From contig CM062297.1 of NCBI GenBank assembly GCA_031216915.1, positions 826,548,786-826,612,785 of the forward strand: a stretch of 64,000 nt of DNA, read 5' to 3'. The position numbers and the translations under genes are program-made. The stretch is from Pictodentalium vernedei (taxonomy: Eukaryota > Mollusca > Scaphopoda > Dentaliida > Dentaliidae). The notes under the pieces are model-generated. The model was not told the DNA's origin. It saw nothing but the letters and a program-made list of their open reading frames with translations, and did not search any database. This document shows positions 45,350-56,756 of this stretch, in pieces (the first letter of the stretch is position 1; each line of letters begins with the position of its first letter).

Positions 45350-45604
45350 TTAACTCTTTCACAACTGAAATATTTTAATGATTTGATCCCCACATGTATA
45401 TATCTACAGCTTGGAAAAGTCCATTAGCAGACAAAATGGGAGAGCAATCTAAAATTTTAAGTCTGCTGCCACCTGGCAGAAGACTTCAATGTTTATAATG
45501 CACTCCCCTTAACATTATAATGGTTGCTCTATTCGTAAATGTGTCACCATTTGTGTAGTTTGGAGTAATGTGCGTATAATTGTCACTGGCAGTGAAAGAG
45601 TTAA
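45350..45604. mobile_element. piggyBac-like MITE, 255 bp
   Basis: Begins TTAACTCTTTCAC and ends GTGAAAGAGTTAA, perfectly inverted. The TTAA at both ends matches the piggyBac target. The interior has an imperfect palindrome around GGGAGAGCAATCTAAAA / ATGCACTCCCC. Located in the intron just upstream of the SANT-like exon. Confidence 0.75.
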
Positions 45605-45713
45605 TGATGGCATATTGATGCCCTCACCAAACGTTCCTAATTCCAAGTACTGGTAGTCAATTTAAATTTATGCACAGGACCAATACAATTTTAATATCCT
45701 CTTCATCTTGCAG

Positions 45714-46071
45714 AACTCATGGTTGACTCTGATAGTGAAGACGGTCAAGACCATTGTACACATTCCCAGGAGACTGAGGTTTTTAATGCTGATGAAAATG
45801 ATGATGATGGACTGGATGATGATATAGTACCCAAAAGAAAACCCCCTAAAAGGACAAAGTGGACAGCCAAGGAAGAAAAAGAAATTCACAAATATTTTAA
45901 AGAGTATTTTAATGGGAAAATTAAAAAGACCTGTCTCAGTCGGAAGCATTGCATGGAAGTCATTAACAACAGCAAAAAAAGGATGGATTCATCTGTAAAC
46001 AGCAGTGGGAAACATTGAAAAAAAAAAGTTTGCAACATGCTGAAAAAGCCTGGTAACCATGATTTGCCTTA
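45714..46071 (+). CDS. Last exon of the host-type gene: acidic linker and Myb/SANT-like domain
   Basis: Follows a clear acceptor (TCCTCTTCATCTTGCAG, to 45713). It reads ELMVDSDSEDGQD, an acidic linker ENDDDGLDDDIVPKRK, then KWTAKEEKEIHKYFKEYFNG and CLSRKHCMEVINNSKK. The WT..E...I..YF...F pattern suggests a Myb/SANT-like DNA- or chromatin-binding helix bundle. The literal frame stops at 46018, but shifting frame at an A run (~45980) gives ICKQQWETLKKK. A second shift at the A11 run (~46018-46028) gives VCNMLKKPGNHDLP, ending at TAA 46069-46071. Either the A runs are mis-sequenced or the gene is decaying. That TAA is part of the TTAA of a piggyBac-like MITE. Confidence 0.65.
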
Positions 46072-46315
46072 ACTCTTTCCCTACCGGTATCGACAACTAG
46101 TCATCATGGCTTAAATTCCACCTGTTCTGACAAAAAACCCATTAAAACAAGCTTATGTAAAAGGGAGAGCACTCTGAAATTCGGAATCATCAGGTGGTGG
46201 CAGATTCCAAATTTTATATTGCTCACCCCTTTCATCCAAAACTGGACTTTTCAACTGGTGGACATGTTTGTGTTCGTGTCAAACCATTCAAAGGGTCTAG
46301 TGGGGAAATGGTTAA
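46069..46315. mobile_element. piggyBac-like MITE at the end of the SANT-like exon
   Basis: Starts TTAACTCTTTCCCTACC and ends TGGGGAAATGGTTAA, with TTAA at both borders. The interior has GGGAGAGCACTCTG ... TTGCTCACCCCTTTCAT, like the MITE at 45350. The stop codon of the corrected exon frame falls in its first TTAA. Confidence 0.65.
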
Positions 46316-46427
46316 ACATAAATTTTCTCAAACGTTTTTATTAAACCAGGCTGGTTATTGATTGTTGTAAAAAACAAGAAAAATGTTACTAATTTAACAC
46401 ATGCCCCCCAACCACCCCTCCCTATGA

Positions 46428-47093
46428 CCTTCGCCTTGCAGATGCGGCGGAAACTATTAAACGCGACACACCTTCGGATTGTCCATCAAATTTGTAAAAC
46501 GTTTAACAACTGTATTATGATTCGTTTCTCAGGTATTGCTGAGACACAAATATTGATGATTTTCAGTGTGACCTTGAAATGTGACCTTGACCTTATGGAC
46601 CTGGCCATGGTGTGTGACACATCCACCCACTGTCCTTTATAACTGAGCGAAGTTAGATAATTGTAGCCCTAATAGTTTTGGAGTTATGCTTGAGACACGA
46701 TTTGTGACCCTGAACATATGAAGGTCAATTGTGACCTTCACCTTGCAGATGCGGCGGAAACTATTATACGCGACACACCTTCTGACTGTCCTTAACATTT
46801 GTAAAAAAGTTCAACAATTGTACTATGATTCATTTTTGAGTTATGGCTGAGACATGAATATTGACTGATTTTTAGTGTGACCTTGAAATGTGACCTTGAC
46901 CTTGAAGGTATGAACCCGGCTATGATGTGCGATACATCCTCCCATGGTCCTTTATAATTGTGTGAAGTTTGATGACTGTGGCCCTAACCGTTTTCTAGTT
47001 ATTGGCTCGGACACACACACACACACACACGGACGGACACACGCACACTTCAATCACTATATGCCACCCGACTTGAGTCAGGGGGCATAAAAA
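46428..47093. mobile_element. Pearl/HINE-like element, family 4, copy 4-2 (5'-truncated)
   Basis: Core units GTGACCTTCACCTTGCAGATG and GTGACCTTGACC match copy 4-1. An (AC)n-GGACGGAC microsatellite lies at about 47011-47040. The 3' end ATGCCACCCGACTTG...CAGGGGGCAT-AAAAA ends at 47093. The 5' hairpin is missing. Confidence 0.72.
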
Positions 47094-47454
47094 TAGTTTG
47101 TGTATTATTGCTGTTAGGTGTAGGGTTAACGTAGCTCAATTTTAAGATAAATTAAAAGTGAAAATATGACACTTATGCATATACATTCCCTCGTTCTTCC
47201 ACTGATTTAATCATCTGCTGCATATTAACAGCAAACTTTTAACTTGCACCAAGCTAGAAGTCACCGTCATGGAAAGAGCTGCAAGCCACGAAAGTTGCTT
47301 TTCTCTGTATGTGGTTACTCTATGGTTGAATAAAATTTGAGTTTGTTCATAAAACTTACGTCATCAGAATTGGAGAATGCCTAAATCCTTATAAACTACA
47401 TTTTAGGAGCAAATATATTTTTGACACTATAATGGTGCAGGTGGAATAGATAGT

Positions 47455-47697
47455 GTGCAAACGACAACCACTTAAATGTACAAAGTGGTCATCAGAGGAT
47501 AAATGTTGATGGAAAAAGGAAAAGGCCTGAGCAGGAATCATTGTGTAGAAGCAATTTCTGACTGAAATAAATGGTGGGATACATCCACATGAGGCAGTGT
47601 GAAAGCCTGTTAAAAGTTTCCCACATGTACAAGCCAAAGAAGTTTGGCAAACCCAGTGCACCAAGGTATCTTCCCTCCTTGTATCTTAAACATGGCG
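47455..47697 (+). pseudogene. Decayed second copy of the SANT-like exon
   Basis: Frames on the plus strand read KCTKWSSEDK, then EKGKGLSRNHCVEAISD, then RQCESLLKVSHMYKPKK. These align in order with TKWTAKEEK, CLSRKHCMEVINNS and KQQWETLKKKVCNMLKKP of the exon at 45714. The middle helix is missing and stops intervene. A GTGCAG just upstream could be the old acceptor. It probably arose by local duplication of the gene's 3' end. Confidence 0.5.
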
Positions 47698-47719
47698 ATT
47701 AAGGATACACTAGTGTATG

Positions 47720-48690
47720 CCCCCCCCCCCCCCCCCACCCTGGGTATCCTCCTCCCCACCTGTGAGAACTTTTTTTTTCTCTGTAAAGTTAAAAAGCTTT
47801 TTTATAGAAGAAAAATTGTAATAGAGAGATGGTAATCTCTCCCCCCCCCCCCCCCCCTCCCCACTCAAACCACCTCTGCAGAGCTAACTTTTTTTTTAGT
47901 TTCATAAAGGTTTTGTACAGGCCTGTGTATCTCCCCCCCACCCCCCCCCCCCCCCAAACCACTACTCACGAGCTGAATTTTATTTTAGTTTCTGCTGAAT
48001 GTTATAAAAGAGTTTTGTAGTAGTAGAAAATGTTTTTTCATGCGAGTGGATAATGTCAGGGTATTATTATGAGGAGGAGGAGGGGGGGTACACAGGCCTG
48101 TGTGTCTTCCCCCCACCCAAACCACCTCTCCCGAGCTAAATTTTTTTTAGTTTCTGAATGTTCCGAACATGTTTTGTAGTAGCAGAAAATGTTCTTTCGT
48201 AGGTAGATGTCAGGGTATCATGGTGGGGTGGGGGGGGGGATGCACAGGCCTGTGTGTCTTTCCCCCTCACCCAAACCACCTCTCCCGAGCTAAATTATTT
48301 TTAGTTTCTGTATGTTCCAAGAGAGTTTTGTAGCTGTAGAAAATGTTTTTTCACGCGAGTGGGTAATGTCAAGGTACTATAGCAGGGATGTAAGTACACA
48401 TGGTCCAAAAAACCTGAAAATACCAGGTGAAGCCAATTTTAAAACTCTGATTCTATAATAACTAGAAGGGAAAAAAGCCTGAAATGACCAAAAATTTCAG
48501 ATGAAAAAACCTGAATTCAGGCAAAAACCTGAAAATTTACATCCATGCTATAGGAGGGGAAGATACACAGGCCTGTGTATCTTCCTGCCACCCAAACCAC
48601 CTCTCCTGAGCAAAAATTTTTTAGTTTCTGAATGTTCCAAAGGTGTTTTGTAGTGGTAGAAAATGTTTTTTTTGTGCGAGCGGACACACC
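47720..48690. repeat. Tandem array of ~165-180-bp units
   Basis: Five units are marked by GGCCTGTGT(A/G)TCTTCC, CCAAACCACCTCTCC(C/T)GAGC, TTTAGTTTCTGAATGTTCC and GTAGAAAATGTTTTTTC. The C- or G-rich spacer is expanded to C17 twice in the first units and shorter in the later ones. One unit holds a 165-bp MITE (48383-48547). No 3' hairpin was found, so it may be a free satellite or the core of another pearl-like family. Confidence 0.75.
48383..48547. mobile_element. 165-bp MITE in the tandem array
   Basis: Inverted ends CAGGGATGTAA and TTACATCCATG. The 6-bp direct repeat CTATAG is at 48377-48382 and 48548-48553, and other array units lack it. Interior words AACCTGAA recur. The superfamily is uncertain; a 6-bp TSD and CAGGG ends would suit a hAT relative. 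Confidence 0.6.
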
Positions 48691-50332
48691 ATCTCTCCAT
48701 TAGACTTTTTCTTGTATAAAAATGCTTTAACTTTATGAAAAAAAAAATCTCTCACAGGTGGGGGGATACCCAGGATGGGGGAAAATACACCAGTGATCTA
48801 ACCCCGGGAAGTGGGGGGGGGGGGGGGGGGGGAGATACACATAGGGAAGATACCCTGTTACACCTGATTTGCCTGAAACAAATTTTCTCAGAAGATTTCA
48901 TCAAACCTTGTTCATGGTTGCTTACAGTAGCCATGAATGTATTTTATTACAAATTGGATATGTTTTTGTAGAATTGAATCATGAATTTCATTCAAATATT
49001 TTCATTCCTGACTGGGGATAAATGTAATGCTTCAAGTACTTGAAGATATCTGTTCTTCAAATTAACTTTTGTTACCTTTTTTATAGCAGTCTCTTTCATA
49101 GACCTTGCTTAACACAAAATAACCATGTTTCAGAAACACTGAACTTTTATCCAGCACTGAGACAGTTAACCCTTTACCTACCGCTCATTTTATTTAAAAC
49201 TGAAACTTTACTTTTAAAGAATTCTCCAGAATATTTCATTAAAACTAGATAATAATATTGAAGACATTTGATGCAGCTCAGAGTTGGTTCATTTGTATGG
49301 TGTTATTGGAACATTGGCTAAAGGATCAATAACATAATCTTCTAAAAAACATGTTTTGTTTTATTAAAGAGATTGGTTAATTATCAGAGTTATATGGAAG
49401 ATTTTAAGTAAGTTTTCTTTTTATTTGTTCTGTTTAAGGCAAGTACAAATTATCCTTTAATTAAATACTTTAATTAACCCTCTAAGAAAAAAAATTGAAT
49501 AAGTTTGAGATTTTTCAATAAAAGCATACAAATATTGATATCATTGGAGTCAGCACTTTGATATTGTTCCAGTGATATCCATATTTATAGTTTTGACATA
49601 AATTAATAAAAATCAGGTAATTGGCAAAGGAATACATCTAAAAAGAGTTGATGAGCATACACAATATGAGAGTAGAATCCTGTTCACTGCAGCAGGATTA
49701 CATTTATTAGTGATGGATGTGTGAGAATGGCAATCAGAAATTCAAACCAGGCAGATGATGTGGCCAAAATGACAGTGGACCCTTTTGCTCCTCTTTGTAC
49801 AAATGGGAATCTGCTTTCATAGTACAGCATGGGGTGTGAAACATGATGGTGATGGATGTCACAGCCAGTAGAAAAATACCCAACATAGCCCAAGGAAGCT
49901 TGGTAATGCACAATAGTAGCATAATAAACTAAACTGTACTGTATTCGTCTGTTGTGGTCATAATAGAGCCCTAGCTGATCGACAAGACCTTGAACCATAA
50001 TATACCTAAAAAAGTTGCCAGGAAATTTACACCTCACAGAACCTGATCTATCCTGAAACAATATCATATCAAACCATATAAATATGAATACCATTAGAAC
50101 AAGCTCTTTGAGCTAGTTCCACTAGCATCCATATTTATATCGTTTTATTGATACACTTTTCAGAAATCTTCGAAAAGGTGAAAAAAATATTTTTGGAAGA
50201 AAATGGGTAACTGTGTTGCCTCCTTTCCCTAAAACAATATTCCTTAATCGCCATGTTTAATTTTTCCATACCAAGAAGCATCTGCCACTCGCCCACTTAC
50301 TAACCCAGCTGAATGAATCCAACTAAATTAGC
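48691..50332. other. No recognised gene; possible piggyBac-like remnants and an unknown ORF
   Basis: Contains a G20 run (48813-48832) and a TTAACCCTTTACCTACC end at ~49168 matching the piggyBac-like MITEs, without a clear partner end. A 136-residue minus-strand ORF (50094-49684), rich in Tyr, His and Phe, has no motif I recognise. AT-rich otherwise. Confidence 0.35.
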
Positions 50333-50445
50333 ATTGGTTGAAGGCATGTATGCCATCAGCAGACACTATGCCTTTGCACCACCTGACCCCTATTACTGGG
50401 CAATGGGGATGAAATGTTTTGCCCAATGACACAATGCAGACGATC
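50333..50445 (-). mobile_element. Degraded SINE body fragment
   Basis: GGTTGAAGGCATGTATGCC ... GGGCAATGGGGATGAAATG ... TGCCCAATGACACAATGC matches the central part of the SINE at 23452-23802. The tRNA-like head and the tail are missing. Confidence 0.65.
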
Positions 50446-50867
50446 AGCAGAATATGAACATTATTCTGGTCAATTGACGTGGACAAAGTCTGACATTCAT
50501 GCCTTGGAATTTATGTTCACTTCATTAGACCTGGGCTGTTATTAATGTGTCATGACCTGATGCCACTAAAGTTGACGCTTTCCATATTGGTGATGCCTAA
50601 ATGTTTCAAAAATATAATCGATGTGGATGTGAAGGAGGCAGACACATTCATATTTAATGCTACTGCCATTACTATATATAACCAATTTAACATAATGTAT
50701 TTTAAAAATTATTCTAATTTTCAGATTTCTTTTTTTGGAACCTGCTTGGTAGGGTTCCAAAGACATACATGTACTGTATATTCACAAAGTTCTAAGCTAC
50801 TGCAGGACTTATTAGACCAATTTTAGTGAATTTTCTTCCTCTTTCTCAAAATTACAATGTGATTGTA
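50446..50867. other. No recognisable gene
   Basis: AT-rich sequence between a SINE fragment and the foldback element. It carries one 93-codon ORF without recognised motifs. Confidence 0.4.
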
Positions 50868-53800
50868 GAATTTCATTAAGGTGTTACTGCCCAGAGACAA
50901 ATGAGACAAACCACTAGATTGAAACATGAGAATTAAGACCTGAGGGCGCTCACCTGACATGGTAGCCTAAATATCAACCCAAAGAATTGATTTCAACAAG
51001 TTGTATCTGCTCCTCCTAAGAAAAGCTTATACCAAATATCCAATGATTCTGACCAGTGGATCTAAAAAAAAAAGAAGATTTTTAATGAATATTCCTCATA
51101 TAGAACTAAGTTATAATTCGGGCTCCCACAGGGAGCCCATATATGAACCCAGGGACTTGGCTTTAACAAACTTGAATCTCACCCCCCTAAGGATGCTGCA
51201 CACCAAATTTCAAAACATTCTGACTGCTGGATCTGAAGAAGATTTTTAAAGAAAATTCCTCATTTTGAACTAAGTTAGAATTCAAGCTCCCACTGTGAGT
51301 CCAAATATGGACCTAGGGACATGGCTTGAACAAACTTGAATCTCACCCTCCTAAGGATGCTGCATATCAAATATCAAAACATTCCAACTGCTGGATCTGA
51401 AGAAGATTTTTAAAGAAAATTCCTCATTTTGAACTAAGTTATAATTTGGGCTACCACAGTGAGCCCAAATATGAACCCAGGGACTTAGCTTGAACAAACT
51501 TGAATCTCACCCCCCTAAGCATGGTGCATACCCAATATCAAAAGATTCTGCCTGCTGGATCTTGAGAAGATTTTCAAAGAAATTTGCCTGAAATGCACTA
51601 AGTTCGAATTCGAGCTTCTATAGTGAGCCCAAATACGAATCTAGGGAGCCGATTTGAACAAACTTGAATCAGATCCACCCCACACTGTTGCATACCAAAT
51701 ATCAAAAGATTCTGCCTGCTGAATCTAGAGAAATTTTTTTAAGAAATTTGCCTGAAACGCACTAAGTTCGAATTCGAGCTTCTATAGTAAGCCCAAATAT
51801 GAATCCAGGGGGCCGATTTGAACAAACTTGAATCAGATCCACCCCACAATGTTGCATACCAAATATCAAAAGATTCTGCCTGCTGGATCTGGAGAAGATT
51901 TTTTTAAGAAAGTTGCCTGAAATGCACTACGTTCGAATTCGAGCTTCTATATAATGAGCCCAAATATGAATCCAGGGGGCCAATTTGAACAAACTTGAAT
52001 CAGATCCACCCCTCAATGTTGCATACCAAATATCAAAAGATTCTGCCTGCTGGATCTGGAGATGATGATTTTTTAAGAAATATGCCTGAAATGCACTAAG
52101 TTCGAATTCGAGCTTCTATACTGAACCCAAATATAAACCCAGGGGAGCCCATTTGAACAAACTTGAATCAGATCCACCCCACAGTGTTGCATACCAAATA
52201 TCAAAAGATTCTGCCTGCTGGATATGGAGAAGAAGATTTTTTAAGAAATTTGCCTGAAATGCACTAAGTTCGAATTCGGGCTTCTATAGTGAGCCCAAAT
52301 ATGAATCCTGGGGACAGATTTGAACAAAATTGAATCAGATCCACCCCACAATGTTGCATACCAAATATCAAAAGATTCTGCCTGCTGGATCTGGAGAAGA
52401 TTTTTTAAGAAATTTGCCTGAAATACACTAAGTTCGAATTCAAGCTTCTATACTGAGCCCAAATATAAACCCAGGGGGCCGATTTGAACAAACTTGAATT
52501 AGATCTACCCCACAATGTTGCATACCAAATATCAAAAGATTCTGCCTGCTGGATCTGGAGAAGAAGATTTTTTAAGAAATTTGCCTGAAATGCACTAAGT
52601 TCGAATTCAAGCTTCTATACTGAGCCCAAATATAAACCCAGGGGGCCGATTTGAACAAACTTGAATCAGATCCACCCCACAATGTTCCATACCAAACATC
52701 AAAAGATTCTGCCTGCTGGATCTGGAGAAGAAGATTTTTGAAGAAATTTGTCTGAAATGCACCAAGTTTGAATTCGGGCTTCTATAGTGAGCCCAAATAT
52801 GAATCCAGGTAGCCGATTTGAACAAACTTGAATCAGATCCACCCCACAATGTTGCATGCCAAATATCAAAACATTCTGCCTGCTCGATCTGGAGAAGAAG
52901 ATTTTTAAGAAATTTGCCTGAAATGCACTAAGTTTGATTTCGGGCTTCTATAGTGAGCCCAAATATGAATCCAGGTAGCCGATTTGAACAAACTTGAATC
53001 AGATCCACCCCACAATGTTGCATACCAAATATCCAAAGATTCTGCCTGCTGGATCTGGAGAAGAAGATTTTTTAATGTTTTTCCTATTGCCTACAGTGTT
53101 AAAAAGTGCTGACTCGGCACTTTTTCAAAGTCCTAAAAAAAGTACCTTGTGATCAAACCGATAGGAATTTTTTTTTAACCATTCTATTCTACTGGATAAA
53201 AGTAAGCTTTACACAAAATAAGAATTCTCTGTGCTGTGTAGTTTTAGAGATATGGCAGTTTTAAGGTTTTTCCTATTTTTAGCTTCCGAGGTTCCCACAG
53301 GGCAATTAGAAAATTTTTTCTTGCACCAATCAACTACTTATGACCCATTATCATCTCATATCAAATTTGGTTCAAATCGACCTGACGGTTCTGAAAATAG
53401 AAATTCTAGGCATGGCCAAAATTTTTGCCCCTCCCATAACAAAGGCAAATAATGCCCAACAAACTTCTCTTGAACAAACTTGATTCTAAACCTCAAAAGG
53501 ACTCTGTATACCACATATCAAGTCTCTGCTTCTGGTGGTTCATTAGAAGAAGATTTTCAAAAAATTTGGCCATTTTTTCCCCACCCCTCTGCTCAATATG
53601 AGCCGAAACCTATTTTGGATAAAAATCAAAATGCCCCTGTATAGCCACTACTGACTTGAAATTTAATTAAAATGTGGCCAGTGGTTTAGGAGAAAGAGGC
53701 TCAAACACCACCTTCACAACGGACGACGGACAAAAAGTGATCAGAAAAGCTCATCCTGACTTTCAGTCAGGTGAGCTAACAAGTGACACATTTATGTTCC

Positions 53801-54880
53801 CCATACTTAAGAAATATACGGCAGTAAACATAGGTGTATCATCTCACAAAATGTTGCATTTGGAGAACTTTTTATGTTGGAAACTTTCGGTACGCTTTCT
53901 GATAATTCTGAGCATCAAATCTGTGACATGAACACAAAAGTATAATCCCCAAAGCCTATAGATTACTAGTTGAGTCTTAATAAATGTAACAATTCTTGTT
54001 GAAAACAACAGTAAATGAAAGAAATTTGTATATGCAAATCAGGGATTTGTTGACGGAATCCACCATCTTGTCATGCTGGATTATTATTTACAATAAAAGT
54101 ATGGAAACACAATTTAGCAACAACATACAGCAATATGTTTACAAATGGACTGATTTCACCCAAATAAATGGCATCATATGATGACTGTTTAAGAATGATC
54201 AAGTACCCCTCAACCCCCTACCCCCAGAATTTTGACCTAAAAATGACAAGTTCGAAAAAAAAAGAAAAGAACTCGTCATTTTGGGGGTTGTAATTTGGGA
54301 TGGGGGTTGTAATTTGGGGTGGGGGTTGAGGGGTTCCACCCCACTTGAGTCATATCCTGATCATTCATAAACTGCCATCCTATAATGCCATTTATTTAAC
54401 CAAAATAGGTCCATTTTTTTTGCCATATTGCTATTTGTTGTTACTAAATTCTGTTTCCATACTTCTATGGAAATAATAGTACAACATGACAAGATGGTGG
54501 ATTCTGTCAACAAATGCCTAATTTGCATTTCCAAATTTCTTTCATTTACTGTTGTTCTCAGCAAGAATAGCTAGAATTACTAAGACTCAATTGTTAATCT
54601 ATACAGGCTTTGGGAAAAATACTTTTGAGTTTATTTCACAGATTTGATGTACAGAATTATCAGAAAGCGTACTGAAAGTTTCCAACAGAAAAAGTTTTCC
54701 AAATGCAACAATTTGTGAGATGACGTACCTATGTTTACTGCAGTATATTTCTTCAGTATGGGGAATATAAATGTGTCACTTGTGTTACATTTGTGCTTTT
54801 AATTCTCATGTTTCAATGTAGTGGTTCATCTCAATTGTCTCTGGGCAGTAACACCTTAATGAAATTCTAGTTAAGTAATG
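50868..54880. repeat. Foldback element: ~520-bp inverted arms, left arm split by a pearl-like insertion
   Basis: The left arm is 50868-50936 plus 53780-54215 and the right arm is 54355-54880 in reverse. Matching landmarks are TAGAATTTCATTAAGG / CCTTAATGAAATTCTA, ACAAGTGACAC / GTGTCACTTGT, and CCACCATCTTGTCATG / CATGACAAGATGGTGG. The loop (54216-54354) is itself partly self-complementary (CCTCAACCCCC / GGGGGTTGAGG). No protein is encoded. The target duplication was not resolved. Confidence 0.8.
50937..53779. mobile_element. Pearl/HINE-like element, family 1, copy 1-5
   Basis: The start is truncated to ACCTGAGGGCGCTCACCTGAC, with the left half of the 5' hairpin missing. About a dozen core units grade from the TTCCTCATTTTGAAC type to the TTGCCTGAAATGCAC type. 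The 3' module begins near 53060, with an ACGGACGACGGAC microsatellite at ~53719. The hairpin CCTGACT-TTC-AGTCAGG is followed by TGAGCTAA (53776-53779). It lies inside the left foldback arm. Compared with the right arm, about 13 host bases are missing at the 5' junction. Confidence 0.8.
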
Positions 54881-54922
54881 AAGGATGGTCTGAAAATCAG
54901 ATTATTTTTTTGGTCAAAGACG

Positions 54923-55164
54923 TTAACCCTTTACCCATTAAATTTGAAAAAGACGACCATATGATTTACTAAACTAAGCCCATTATATCCCAAAATATCT
55001 GGCACTTCTCAATAGACCATACATATATGGGCACCATTAGAACCATATCAAAGAGCCGTTTCTAAAGATGTCCAAATTTCTGTGGTTATATTGAAAAAAG
55101 TTACATTTTTGAGGTAAATTTGGAATTTTAATATTTTGAAAAGCTGAGTTAGGTAAAGGGTTGA
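54923..55164. mobile_element. piggyBac-like MITE
   Basis: TTAACCCTTTACCCA at the left and TAGGTAAAGGGTTGAA at the right are inverted, with the right TTAA mutated to TGAA. No coding sequence. Confidence 0.65.
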
Positions 55165-55571
55165 AATGTCTCTTATGTTATATAACTTGAATCATTGTTC
55201 ATTTTATTAGTGTTGAAAATTTTGACCAAACTAACTGCAGTCGACTCCCTGTTTATTAAATAGCCATTTGACCGTAACATATTCAATTGACAGGAATATG
55301 CCATTAAACAGAATTTGGTTCAATATCTGTTATCTAAAAAGAAATAAGGTGAATTAAATCTTTGATTCACAAGTTATTCAAGCAATACAAATGTTTGGGC
55401 AACAAAAAATAGATTACTTCTTGAAAATGTTCAGTTCTTGGAAAATTAATTTCTTATTCGATTAAGTTTATTCTTTAGTTCATATGCATTCTTTAGTCCA
55501 TATGCAATAAACAGGGACTTTTTTTCATTGAATGAATGGTGAATGGATTGGTATTGAAAGAATATATTCCA

Positions 55572-55806
55572 TGAACCCTTTACCCAATATTGCGGCCAAA
55601 TGAAGCCAGGGATCTAACTTTGCTGTTATATAACATGAAATATGTTGGAACTTTCCCAGTTGGAACAAAACCACACAAATATAGCTATTATTGGCATTCC
55701 AATGGCATCAATATTTGTATGGTTTTATTGACTTACTTTGGAAAAGCATTTCAGGATGTAATTAAAATTAACTATTTTGAAGAATATTTGTTAGATGAAG
55801 GGTTAA
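55572..55806. mobile_element. piggyBac-like MITE
   Basis: TGAACCCTTTACCCAATA at the left and TGAAGGGTTAA at the right. The interior ATTCCAATGGCATCAATATTTG / GGTTTTATTGAC words are shared with the copy at 58461, marking one family. Confidence 0.6.
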
Positions 55807-56506
55807 GTGTTAGTATTTTGACCAGTATCCCATTTAATTGGAGTCTACTGCACTAGTAATGTGTCACTGCACTTACGTATTTTTTTATTTGGCTTTATAA
55901 AAATAAAAATAGCAGTATAACCTCGCTGTTCTTGTTCTTACAACCAACTTTTGAAACAATGATGCTGATTATATATAGTCATTACCCCTAATTTTCCATG
56001 ATGTATCATTAATCAAAGAACATAATTTATTCAAGTGAAGGAGTGAGCAATATTAAATTTCAATTTAGGCAGGGGATTTGAAATTTAATACTGCTCACCC
56101 CTTCACTTTCATAATAAACTTTCCTTTCAAACATAATACATATGGATTCAACCATTCAAAAGCCAATATGTGAAAGGGTAAAATCCCAGTAGAACCCCCG
56201 AAAGATTGAAAGTTCTTGTCTACCATGGGCTAGGTTTGGTTTCACCCGTAAGTTTCCTACCTCTCGCAATGCAGTGGCAATGGAATGTTACAGCTGCATG
56301 TGCAGAATGCATTGTCGAAACATATATGAACCAATTCTAAGACATGAAAGAATCGCCGGCAAAATTTCACTTGGAGCGCTCAGTTCTGTGCAGTTGTTCC
56401 AAAAGTGAAAGTTTGTTGGTGGTTGTGTTGTATCTTAAAACAGTTTTTGTGAGCAGTCCATTCCATGCTTGTAATTGCACATGATTCCTTGAGTGTTTTG
56501 TAGCAG
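55807..56506. other. No gene; one further inverted AT-rich pair
   Basis: GAGTGAGCAATATTAAATTTC near 56041 and GAAATTTAATACTGCTCACC near 56079 form a ~20-bp hairpin. It resembles the interiors of the piggyBac-like MITEs at 45350 and 46069, and a TGTGAAAGGGT word lies near 56169. Probably a damaged copy of that family. Confidence 0.4.
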
Positions 56507-56756
56507 TTAACCCTTTACCTAACATGAAAAGCAGACGACACTTGCAAAAAAAATTCGTGAGTAACTATTTTTTTTATTTTTTGTCTCAAAAACATAGGTT
56601 ATGACCCCTCGTTGGAACGAGCTCGATGATCTCATTCCAACAAGGGGTCATAACCTATGTTTTTGAGACAAAAAATGAAAAAATACTGAAAATTAATTGG
56701 CACTTTTTGAGAAAAGCGCTGGCCGGTTTTGGCCGTTACGTTGGGTAAAGAGTTAA
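56507..56756. mobile_element. piggyBac-like MITE with a long internal hairpin
   Basis: Ends TTAACCCTTTACCTAAC and GTTGGGTAAAGAGTTAA, with TTAA at both borders. Inside, arms of ~47 bases (56574-56621 and 56631-56677) are inverted copies with about three mismatches around a ~9-base loop; the shared word is CATAGGTTATGACCCC. Confidence 0.78.

Noticed and set aside
49684..50094. 136-aa minus-strand ORF as a gene
   Set aside because: No recognisable motif, composition typical of AT-rich non-coding DNA, and no splice or start support; kept only as a remark.
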